8,306 nucleotides of DNA, from the NCBI GenBank assembly GCA_030638785.1, contig DAOWDY010000043.1, positions 1-8,306 on the forward strand, in the 5' to 3' direction. The position numbers and the translations under genes are program-made. Under the pieces are notes generated by a model. That model had not been told where the DNA came from and made no database searches. It worked only from the letters and a program-made list of their open reading frames with translations. Origin of the DNA: Candidatus Thorarchaeota archaeon. Lineage in GTDB: Archaea; Asgardarchaeota; Thorarchaeia; Thorarchaeales; Thorarchaeaceae. Below are positions 1-6,051 of the stretch, one piece after another (position 1 is the first letter of the stretch; each line of letters starts with the position of its first letter).

Positions 1-23
1 GTTCAAGAAACTGAGTGAGAAGA

Positions 24-800
24 ATGCAAGTGATTCCAATCAAAACTCGACTCATCACTCAAGCAGATGATTTTCTAGAAGTTGTGCTAGAAGGTCTCTC
101 TGAGACTGGATTTTCAATTGATGATAAGGACATCCTTGGAATAGCAGAAACCCCCTTGGGGACTACTGAGGGGCAGGTGATCAAACTTTCAGAAGTCACC
201 GTTTCCCAAGAAGCATCTGAACTTGCCGCTAAGCATATGATGATCCCTGAGGTGGCACAGCTTGTGGTGGATGAAGCTGACGAGATTCTCGGTGGGATAC
301 CCCATGTTCTACTCACAATCAAGAATAACACTCTAATGGCAAATGCAGGTGTTGACAAGTCTAATATTCCACAAGGCTATGCATCACTTCTCCCAAAAGA
401 TTCCCGAAAAAGTGCAGAAAGGATAAGAAATGCGGTTCGTCAGAAGTTAGGGAAAAACATTGGAGTTCTGATTATTGATAGTCGCACGCAACCTCTACGT
501 CTTGGGAACATTGGAATGGCTCTTGCAGTAGCGGGATTTAGTCCAGTTGCTGACGATCGAGGTCGGATCGACCTTTTTGGTAACGAACTTAGAATCACCC
601 GACGTGCCATAGCTGACAATCTTGCATCTGCATGTACTGCAGTTATGGGGGAATCTGATGAATCCATTCCTGCCGCATTGATCCGGAATGCTCCTGTCGA
701 TATGACAGATGCATCCTTTGATTCCTCCGAGATGTGGATAAGCCCACAAGAGTGCATGTACATGGCAATTTTCGACCAGTGGCGATATGAATCTAAATAG
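24..800 (+). CDS. cofE: Coenzyme F420-0:L-glutamate ligase family protein (CofE-like)
   Basis: CofE enzymes are cytoplasmic, GTP- and metal-dependent ligases that add gamma-linked glutamates to F420-0, the last step in making the deazaflavin hydride carrier F420. The 258-residue length fits the family (about 250). Visible signatures, numbered from this start, are the N-terminal VIPIKTRLI strand, NAGVDKSN at 107-114 (family NAGIDxSN, whose Asp is a metal ligand), the DS pair at 152-153 in the place of the usual D-T, the DDRGRIDLFG segment at 177-186, and the ADNLA and VMGE helix near 197-210. The usual GRPWRxG loop reads RTQPLRLG here, so this may be a divergent archaeal subgroup. ATG at 24 is chosen because families begin with a short M-x-V-I-P stretch; a GTG at 15 in the same frame would add three residues. 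The gene lies 91 bases before larC on the same strand. Family assignment is firm; exact substrate is slightly less so. Confidence 0.82.
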   Translation: MQVIPIKTRLITQADDFLEVVLEGLSETGFSIDDKDILGIAETPLGTTEGQVIKLSEVTVSQEASELAAKHMMIPEVAQLVVDEADEILGGIPHVLLTIKNNTLMANAGVDKSNIPQGYASLLPKDSRKSAERIRNAVRQKLGKNIGVLIIDSRTQPLRLGNIGMALAVAGFSPVADDRGRIDLFGNELRITRRAIADNLASACTAVMGESDESIPAALIRNAPVDMTDASFDSSEMWISPQECMYMAIFDQWRYESK

Positions 801-881
801 AAATAGATAGTATTCATCATGTAATCCATGCTCGAAAGAAAGAAAAGGGGTTTGAGCGTCGATTGATTAGGTAAGGTAGTC

Positions 882-885
882 GGAG
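882..885 (+). promoter_or_regulatory. Shine-Dalgarno site that sets the TTG start of larC
   Basis: GGAG lies 6 bases before TTG 892 and 9 before TTG 895. No ATG or GTG in frame precedes the conserved GASGDM motif of LarC, so one of these TTG codons must be the start. The site supports either of the two adjacent codons. No convincing TATA element is seen in the 801-881 gap, so larC may be read through from cofE. Confidence 0.55.
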
Positions 886-891
886 TTTGAA

Positions 892-2253
892 TTGTTGAGT
901 AAGACCATTTTGATAGATGCTGGGACAGCCGGTGCTTCAGGTGATATGATTCTCTCAGCCCTCATTGATTTGATTGGTGATGATGAAGCCATTGTTCCAG
1001 TAGCTGCGAGTCTTCTCATATATGACCCCTCCCTAAGAGTCAGGATAAATCAAGAATCACGCAGTGGTCTTTCTGGAAAGAGACTTGAAGTCACGATGGA
1101 TAAAGGAGTTCGATTTAGTCCCGAGTCTTTGCTTGGTATCATAGACTCTGTGTCTGAAGAACTTGAAATATCAAAGAAAGCTACCAAGTTTGCCAAAGAT
1201 GCTTTGAATGCAATTCTTCAAGCTGAATCAAGAGCACACAACAAACCGATAAACGAGCTTCAACTCCATGAAACTGGCTCAGTAGACACAATTCTTGATA
1301 TTGTTGGAGCTGCTTACCTATTAGAAAAGGCTGGTTTCTTAGGTGAAGCAAAGATCCTATGTACAAAAGTTGCCGTGGGAAGTGGTACAATCAACACTGA
1401 GCATGGAGAACTTGAGGTACCTGTACCAGCTGTATCTGAAATCATTGTGGAGCATGATATGCCAATACACACTGGTGAAGCAAAAACAGAAGTTCTGACA
1501 CCTACTGGCGCTGCGCTTCTTGTAACAATGGTTGATGAGTTTGTTGAATCTGCAGATGAATTCATTCTAGAAAAACAAGGTCTTGGATTTGGTTTGCGAG
1601 ACCTTGGTGAGATTGAAAATGTTCTGAAAATATCCTTAGGGGTATTAGAAATTACAGATAAACCCGGGAAGAAACCCGAGGCGCCTAAAAAGGCTCGGCC
1701 TTCAAAGAAAGAAGAAAAACCAAAGACCTCGACCCCCAAGAAGACCAAGAAGATACCAGAGGAGCGAGCTGAGATGCTTGATGACTGGAATGCCGATGAA
1801 GTTATTGTAATTGAAGCAAATGTGGATGATGCTGATGGAGAGGTGATGGGTGCCCTCTTTGATGTCCTCCTATCAGAAGGTCTTGCATATGATGTGGTCA
1901 TGATACCAGCTTATGGTAAGAAGAACCGTCCCTGCTTTGTTGTGAAAGTTATCGCAGCGAAGGCTGGACTCAAGAGCGTGGCAGAAATCATGATTCGCCA
2001 TCTTGGAACACTGGGTATTCGCTACACTGAATGGAGTCGACTCAAGGTAGCTAGAGAAACAGTTGTCTGCAGCATGGATATTGATGACGTAGAATACATG
2101 GTGAGAGTGAAGGTTTCTCGAGGTGCAGATGGAAGTATTGTGAATATCAAACCAGAGGCTGACGACATCGTGAAAGTGTCCAAAGCAACTGGGATTCCTA
2201 TCCGTGAACTAAAGCCTCGTATTGTTATGCAAGCTCGTGCTGTGACAGAATAG
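892..2253 (+). CDS. larC: Nickel-pincer cofactor biosynthesis protein LarC, single-chain form with Lys/Pro linker
   Basis: LarC is the CTP-dependent cyclometallase that inserts nickel into the pyridinium-dithiocarboxylate mononucleotide, giving the nickel-pincer cofactor of lactate racemase LarA and related epimerases. The 453-residue chain shows the N-terminal GASGDM at 14-19 (family SGxSGDM), HETGSVD at 126-132 with the following DIVGAA helix, EHG at 170-172 with a PVPA at 177-180, PTGAA at 204-208, and in the C-terminal half NVDDADGE at 310-317 and GKKNRP at 342-347 (family MKKNRP). Between the halves, residues 257-292 form a low-complexity Lys/Pro/Glu-rich linker. In some lactobacilli the two halves are encoded in different frames and joined by programmed frameshifting; here they are one continuous frame. 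Start is TTG 892 (or 895). No larA, larB or larE is in the window. The gene ends five bases from the convergent polymerase gene. Confidence 0.9.
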   Translation: MLSKTILIDAGTAGASGDMILSALIDLIGDDEAIVPVAASLLIYDPSLRVRINQESRSGLSGKRLEVTMDKGVRFSPESLLGIIDSVSEELEISKKATKFAKDALNAILQAESRAHNKPINELQLHETGSVDTILDIVGAAYLLEKAGFLGEAKILCTKVAVGSGTINTEHGELEVPVPAVSEIIVEHDMPIHTGEAKTEVLTPTGAALLVTMVDEFVESADEFILEKQGLGFGLRDLGEIENVLKISLGVLEITDKPGKKPEAPKKARPSKKEEKPKTSTPKKTKKIPEERAEMLDDWNADEVIVIEANVDDADGEVMGALFDVLLSEGLAYDVVMIPAYGKKNRPCFVVKVIAAKAGLKSVAEIMIRHLGTLGIRYTEWSRLKVARETVVCSMDIDDVEYMVRVKVSRGADGSIVNIKPEADDIVKVSKATGIPIRELKPRIVMQARAVTE

Positions 2254-2258
2254 ACTGG

Positions 2259-4532
2259 TCACTCTAATTTGCAGGTCACATATCTTCTATCGGATCTATC
2301 TAGTGAATCATTTAGATGCTGGGCAGGTATCAGGTTCTCAAACGCTCTCTCACACAGAATAGCATAGGCCTGAGGATCATATTTTGTCGTTTCATCAAAC
2401 AGTTCCAATGCCTTTACGCGTCTGAATGGGCTCGGCGAGTCTGAATCCACCATCACATACTTCACTCTCTGTCCTGCATGAAGATTCTTTCCCGCCTTCA
2501 CGAGTTGTCTGGCAACTATAGCCGCTCTTGAAGTCACTCGGTATTCATCTGGGTTTCGAGTGAGACGTGTATGCAGCACTAGGTCTCTCAGGTCCACATC
2601 ACCTTCCATGAGCTTCTCCACGAAATCCTGACAGACTGCATAGGTTTCAGGAATTCTCTCAATGAACTCCCTCTTGTTATTGGCACGAGCCAGAACCTTG
2701 AGCATCTCTTTCTGACAGTCCCCCACATAAAAACAAGTATCCCGTCGTCGAGTTTCTATTCCCCTAGTCTTGATTCCCCCGTTCTTATACACGCCAAAAT
2801 AGCGATTCAGAGGGGCTATTGCTGGATGCAACCTTGATGAAGGGACCACCATCCACTTGTAGATTCCCTTGAGCGACATATCGATGTCAACTGCCTCACT
2901 TACTCTCTCACAGAATTCCTGCAGCTTCTTGTAACTCAGATTCTCTTTGGAACTGACCCAGAGAGAGTCAACGATGCCATGAATGGTATCGAGACCCATA
3001 TCCTCTCCAATCTCCTGCGTTCTTAGTAAAACTTCACGTGCAAAAGCACAGACCGCAGTATGTGCCTCCACTCTTCCAAATTTCGCATTCTTGAATCCCA
3101 AGTACCCAAAACAGGAAACAAGCACTCCCTTGAGGGTGTTCTGTTTGAGGGCGTACTTCTTTGTGTCAGTCCCTCGTAGAATCAATTCCTTGAACTTGTT
3201 TCTCTTGCGAACTACCACCTCTAATGACTTGGAAACAATGCCTCGTCGTCGATTACAGATTCGGAAGCTTAGGCCAGGGATATCTACACAATATCTGTAG
3301 TTGTATGGACACTGGGTCCGAGTACATATTGTTTCAGGACTGATATTGCGAGTAACCATCAGGGTTGGATACATTGATGCAAAGTCTACCTCGGCAACAT
3401 TCTCATAGATGCCCGGGCGGGGTTGGAAGATTAGTCCTCCTCTGTCGATAGTAGCCAGTTCATTCACCGACTTGAGGTACTCTGGGTTTCGTTTCACCGG
3501 AGGGATCAGGATGTTCATCTGATGTGCTGCATAATACTGGACTGCAGCGTTCACACTACCTATCGACATCCTGGCAACTCTCTGAGGCCTAGAAAATGCC
3601 AATCTACAGCCCTCAATGACCCCGTCCATTCCTGATGGCGAGTAATAGAGGCTCTCTCTCCTATCAATATGTAATCGACCGTCGAACATCACTTGATTGC
3701 CCGATCTATACGCAATCTGATTGTACTGCCAGAAGATGTTCGGCTCCTTTTCAGTGACGTGCAGTGCGTTTCCGTTTCGCGAGAACACAAGTGCTACATC
3801 GTTCACCTTGGATCTTAATGAGAGGTACCTGAAGAGATGGTCATCACCACCTCTAGTGACGATTACATCTGGGTCTATTCGTTCTACCTCCCTCTGTAGA
3901 CCCACCAACATCTCTAGTTCGTTGTCATGTTCTATCCGAATGACCTGTCCTCGATTATATACCTCAATATGATGAATGGGGTCGCTGAGCTGTGGGAATA
4001 GGCTTTCAGAATCAATCAGAACCTCGATTCCCATCTCCTCAAGGTCAGGAGTGTTATATTCCACATCTTCCCTACTCTCGATACACTCGATGTGAGTTAC
4101 TACATCGTTATTCGTTTCGAATACCACTCGTCCAAAGGGGAATATTTCACTGTCTATGAAGAACTGCTGTACCGGGTCTATGTCCGCATGAAACACGATT
4201 GAATCTGGGAGCCGTTCGAGGTCTCTTGCCACACTATGTTGTACACCAACCTCTGTGTATACCCTGAGGACCCGGCTTGATTCCTCATCATATACTCGAG
4301 TGAACTTGTGTGCGATATCGACCTTGACCACATCTTCATGCGTCAGTACTGACCTGAGCAGAGACTTCTCTGTCCAGTCCTGATTGTCAAGTGCGCTTGT
4401 GCTCACGAAGAGCTGTGGATGGAACTTGTAGTACGTATAACCCTGGGTCTTCCCATCAACCTTTATCCACAGGGTGAGCGCTCGCCGCTCATGGTTTACG
4501 CTGGCATCTAACAGCCAACCAGTCTGTTTCAT
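2259..4532 (-). CDS. polB2: Family B DNA polymerase, PolB2-type with substituted active-site motifs
   Basis: A 757-residue family B polymerase fold. Motif A is DFASMYPT at 383-390, with the metal-binding Asp383 present. The fingers helix (motif B) reads K468-GVL-VSCFG, so the Lys is kept but the usual Asn of KxxxNSxYG is Val472 and the Tyr is Phe475. Motif C reads HGIVDS at 518-523 where replicative enzymes have YGDTDS: the first Asp is Ile520, the second, Asp522, is kept. The exonuclease domain is degenerate: after IDPDVIVT at 219-226 comes RGGDDHLF, not the NGxxFD pattern. Cys403, 408, 415 and 426 form a cluster between motif A and the fingers. ICNRRRGIV at 425-433 and the KTRGIETRR thumb segment at 588-596 fit the archaeal PolB2 group, which is known for altered active sites. 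The replicative role is therefore unlikely; repair or translesion synthesis, or a structural role, is inferred. It is co-translated with the upstream small gene. Confidence 0.87.
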   Translation of the reverse strand: MKQTGWLLDASVNHERRALTLWIKVDGKTQGYTYYKFHPQLFVSTSALDNQDWTEKSLLRSVLTHEDVVKVDIAHKFTRVYDEESSRVLRVYTEVGVQHSVARDLERLPDSIVFHADIDPVQQFFIDSEIFPFGRVVFETNNDVVTHIECIESREDVEYNTPDLEEMGIEVLIDSESLFPQLSDPIHHIEVYNRGQVIRIEHDNELEMLVGLQREVERIDPDVIVTRGGDDHLFRYLSLRSKVNDVALVFSRNGNALHVTEKEPNIFWQYNQIAYRSGNQVMFDGRLHIDRRESLYYSPSGMDGVIEGCRLAFSRPQRVARMSIGSVNAAVQYYAAHQMNILIPPVKRNPEYLKSVNELATIDRGGLIFQPRPGIYENVAEVDFASMYPTLMVTRNISPETICTRTQCPYNYRYCVDIPGLSFRICNRRRGIVSKSLEVVVRKRNKFKELILRGTDTKKYALKQNTLKGVLVSCFGYLGFKNAKFGRVEAHTAVCAFAREVLLRTQEIGEDMGLDTIHGIVDSLWVSSKENLSYKKLQEFCERVSEAVDIDMSLKGIYKWMVVPSSRLHPAIAPLNRYFGVYKNGGIKTRGIETRRRDTCFYVGDCQKEMLKVLARANNKREFIERIPETYAVCQDFVEKLMEGDVDLRDLVLHTRLTRNPDEYRVTSRAAIVARQLVKAGKNLHAGQRVKYVMVDSDSPSPFRRVKALELFDETTKYDPQAYAILCERAFENLIPAQHLNDSLDRSDRRYVTCKLE
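4529..4532 (-). promoter_or_regulatory. ATGA stop-start overlap coupling the small gene to polB2
   Basis: Read on the reverse strand, ATGA contains the polymerase start (ATG) and the stop of the upstream 92-codon gene (TGA). Such 4-base overlaps are the classic arrangement for translational coupling by terminating and reinitiating ribosomes. The preceding GAAGGGG is only a weak ribosome-binding site, which fits with translation of the polymerase depending on the upstream gene. Confidence 0.8.
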
Positions 4533-4807
4533 ACAGGCCCCTTCTCATCCTCGAGATCTGACACCTTCCTTCGAAGGGTTTCCATCTCCTGAAGCATCTC
4601 TATCATAGACGAGATCAGGACCACTTCTGTCACTCTGGGAGTGGCCAGCATGGTACCTGCATCCGCACAGCTTCTTGCGTAGTCAAAAATTCGGTCAAGG
4701 TTTTCTCTCTGAGGGGGTTTCAGAGTGCGTTTGAAGGGTTTCCATTTTGCCTCTTCAATATCCACTGCGTTGCGAAATGTTCTTGCGGTACGTCCCAATA
4801 CTATCAT
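4529..4807 (-). CDS. Uncharacterised 92-residue helical protein coupled to PolB2
   Basis: I do not recognise a named function. The protein starts with a basic LGRTARTFR segment (4-12), continues through a basic stretch WKPFKRTLKPPQR (22-34), then a predicted helix with DRIFDYARSCADA (38-50), and ends in a helical heptad-like region from about 60 to 87 (EVVLISSMIEMLQEMETLRR) that could be a short coiled coil. There are no membrane segments and only one cysteine, Cys48. The ATGA overlap with polB2 argues that it is real and made in step with the polymerase. From memory, short archaeal proteins beginning GRT-x-x-T-(Y/F)R occur in haloarchaea; I cannot confirm homology or linkage. ATG 4807 is taken as start, but TTG at residue 4 would give MGRT and is a fair alternative, as neither has a strong ribosome-binding site. 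An accessory or DNA-binding subunit of PolB2 is inference. Confidence 0.72.
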   Translation of the reverse strand: MIVLGRTARTFRNAVDIEEAKWKPFKRTLKPPQRENLDRIFDYARSCADAGTMLATPRVTEVVLISSMIEMLQEMETLRRKVSDLEDEKGPV

Positions 4808-4960
4808 CTCATTCAGGTCGTGTCTATACTGACGGGAGTTAAGTCTAGGTCACCATAATCATAGGACGCAACGAATTGTTACCTTTTCTCTGGTTCTTTT
4901 TCCTTCTGGAAGTACATTGCCAAGGCGGAGTGATGCCCGAAAGTAACGCTGCATAGTGAC

Positions 4961-4975
4961 AAAGAACTTTAATAA
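4961..4975 (+). promoter_or_regulatory. Archaeal BRE/TATA promoter of GTPase 1
   Basis: A purine-rich BRE-like AAAGAA is directly followed by the A/T-only box TTTAATAA (4968-4975). The usual archaeal spacing of about 25 bases would put the transcript start near 5000, leaving a leader of about 30 bases that contains a good ribosome-binding site. This is the most convincing promoter in the window. It probably drives the GTPase 1, 106-residue protein and WD40 genes. Confidence 0.55.
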
Positions 4976-5015
4976 CAGTGGAAACTCTCCAACTTTCAGC
5001 GGTCGCGCTACATAC

Positions 5016-5023
5016 AGGTGGAT
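5016..5023 (+). promoter_or_regulatory. Shine-Dalgarno site of GTPase 1
   Basis: AGGTGGAT matches the archaeal 16S tail complement (GGAGGTGA) well and ends 8 bases before ATG 5032. It fixes the start just ahead of the LFKVVLMGDG strand and P-loop that open the G domain. Confidence 0.65.
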
Positions 5024-5031
5024 AGTAATTA

Positions 5032-5598
5032 ATGGTCACGGCGCTCTTTAAGGTCGTACTCATGGGTGACGGTTCTGTGGGTAAGACAAGTTTGAGACGA
5101 ACTTACATGGGTGAAGGTTTCAAGGCCCAATATATGATTACGATAGGTGCCGACTTTGCAGTGAAGAAGATGCAACTTGCTGGCGGTCACGATGTGAGCA
5201 TTCAGATCTGGGACCTTGCAGGCCAGGAGCATTTCAAGAGCGTGCGTTCAACCTTCTATAAGGGTGCTCAGGGCGCACTTACTGTGTATTCTACTGTCGA
5301 GCGTTCATCCTTTGATAACATAAAGACTTGGCTTGACGAATGCTGGACAAATGCAGGGAAAAAGATACCCGTTGTGTTGATTGGTAACAAGACCGACCTG
5401 CGTGATCAGTTCAAGGATAATCCTGTTATGCAGCAGACCATAGTGACCACCGAAGAAGGACAAAAGCTGGCAGATGATATTGCCAAGATGGGAACTCACA
5501 CTTCTTTCATAGAAACCTCAGCTAAGACCGGTCTGAATGTAGAGGCATCCTTCCTAGAGCTTGCCATTAAGATATTGGAGGCTGGAGGTCTAGCATAA
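5032..5598 (+). CDS. Ras/Rab-type small GTPase 1 with a Rho-insert-like extension
   Basis: A complete 188-residue G domain. The P-loop is GDGSVGKT at 12-19, the switch I Thr is Thr37 in TIGADF, switch II is DLAGQE at 61-66 with the catalytic Gln65 present, the base-specificity motif is NKTD at 119-122 and G5 is ETSAK at 161-165. All motifs are canonical, so it should bind and hydrolyse GTP. The WDLAGQE and IGADF wording is Rab-like. Between NKTD and EEG there are 18 residues (LRDQF to TT), against 9 in GTPase 2; in RhoA the same place holds the Rho insert. There is no C-terminal cysteine, hence no prenylation motif, and no transmembrane segment. Effector and regulator are unknown; the Roadblock protein downstream is the obvious candidate partner. 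It is the first gene of a probable three-gene unit, 54 bases ahead of the next. Confidence 0.93.
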   Translation: MVTALFKVVLMGDGSVGKTSLRRTYMGEGFKAQYMITIGADFAVKKMQLAGGHDVSIQIWDLAGQEHFKSVRSTFYKGAQGALTVYSTVERSSFDNIKTWLDECWTNAGKKIPVVLIGNKTDLRDQFKDNPVMQQTIVTTEEGQKLADDIAKMGTHTSFIETSAKTGLNVEASFLELAIKILEAGGLA

Positions 5599-5652
5599 AT
5601 CGCTAAACACAGTATACTCTGAGGAGTTCTGTGTGAAACGTGAGGGTACAAA

Positions 5653-5973
5653 GTGAATTCACTTGTGATTCATAATCTCGATATTGACTTGTTGATTGAC
5701 CTGTTAAGCAATCAGTGTTCGGACATTCTATCGAAGGTATGGAGGGAAGGCGATATTGTCGCTGGTGTCTTTATACTGGAAGAATCAGAGGTAAAGGACT
5801 TGGGAGTAAGCACAACAACAATCATCGATTATCAAGTATCTAAAAGATTGTGCAAGATTATCATTCACTCTGCACGAGTTATGGGAGCCACGAATGTTGC
5901 AGATGCAGCTGAAGCACATCTGAGACAGACTTTGATTGATTTTGCTGAAGAGAATGGTTGGCCTTTCGAGTAG
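5653..5973 (+). CDS. Unrecognised 106-residue protein between GTPase 1 and the WD40 gene
   Basis: I do not recognise this family. The start is GTG 5653, supported by GAGGGT at 5642-5647 with a 5-base spacer. The sequence suggests a soluble, mainly alpha-helical protein: an acidic Leu/Ile-rich helix at about 8-28 (LDIDLLIDLLSN), a strand-like IVAGVFILEE at 35-44, a TTTIIDYQVSKRLCKIII helix at about 54-71, and a C-terminal Ala-rich helix at 80-101 ending in NGWPFE. There are no signal peptide, transmembrane segment or metal-binding cluster; only Cys22 and Cys67. Its place, in line after a GTPase and before a WD40 gene with short gaps on both sides, suggests it belongs to the same unit, possibly as an effector or regulator of GTPase 1. 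That is inference from position only. Even amino-acid composition and a plausible ribosome-binding site support it being a real gene. Confidence 0.7.
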   Translation: MNSLVIHNLDIDLLIDLLSNQCSDILSKVWREGDIVAGVFILEESEVKDLGVSTTTIIDYQVSKRLCKIIIHSARVMGATNVADAAEAHLRQTLIDFAEENGWPFE

Positions 5974-6000
5974 AAATAGTCGATTACAGCTTTCACAATC

Positions 6001-6005
6001 TTTTT
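6001..6005 (+). terminator. Possible T-tract terminator after the 106-residue gene
   Basis: A run of five T (6001-6005), within TTTCACAATC-TTTTT, follows 27 bases after the stop codon. Archaeal RNA polymerase can terminate at T-runs without a hairpin. The run is short and could equally be part of a TATA element (TTTTTAGA) for the WD40 gene, so the call is weak. Confidence 0.22.
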
Positions 6006-6009
6006 AGAT

Positions 6010-6026
6010 GTTTCAAAGGGTGAAAC
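6010..6026. promoter_or_regulatory. Inverted repeat in the leader of the WD40 gene
   Basis: GTTTCA at 6010-6015 pairs perfectly with TGAAAC at 6021-6026 around an AAGGG loop. It sits 25 bases before ATG 6052. The T-run lies on its 5' side, not its 3' side, so it is not a standard intrinsic terminator; an operator for a dimeric regulator or a small leader hairpin fits better. A six-base stem can also arise by chance. Confidence 0.35.
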
Positions 6027-6051
6027 GAACTATTACCTGCCGGTGTTGTGA

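Larger units (their letters stand above)
4808..5031. other. Divergent intergenic region between the PolB2 unit and GTPase 1
   Basis: This 224-base gap separates two divergently transcribed units. It holds the GTPase 1 promoter on its right. In the middle, 4879-4909 is a pyrimidine-rich tract on the forward strand (CCTTTTCTCTGG then TTCTTTTTCCTTC), which is polypurine on the reverse strand. On the left, the reverse strand carries TATGATTAT near 4855-4863, a possible but weak TATA element for the small gene and polB2. I see no tRNA, no clean C/D or H/ACA RNA, and no credible gene. Confidence 0.5.

Noticed and set aside
1..18. End of an upstream gene before cofE
   Set aside because: Stops occur in two frames (TGA at 12-14 and 16-18) and the third frame stays open to about base 71; the fragment is too short to decide which, if any, is coding.
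440..829. 129-codon reverse-strand open frame across the end of cofE
   Set aside because: Antisense of conserved CofE motifs, with no family signature of its own.
1314..1901. 195-codon open frame on the reverse strand inside larC
   Set aside because: Ser/Phe-rich composition is what the antisense of the Lys/Glu/Pro-rich LarC linker gives; no ribosome-binding site or recognisable domain, and LarC itself is well supported.
2254..2258. Bidirectional terminator between larC and polB2
   Set aside because: The convergent genes are only five bases apart, and no T-run or hairpin is visible there; termination must lie within the opposing gene or be absent.
4929..4955. Possible C/D-box RNA (GTGATGC followed by CTG)
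   Set aside because: The C box is imperfect and no proper CTGA D box or internal C'/D' pair is found at the expected spacing.
4845..5063. 72-codon reverse-strand open frame in the divergent gap
   Set aside because: It runs through the promoter and start of GTPase 1, has no ribosome-binding site and its product has no protein-like pattern.
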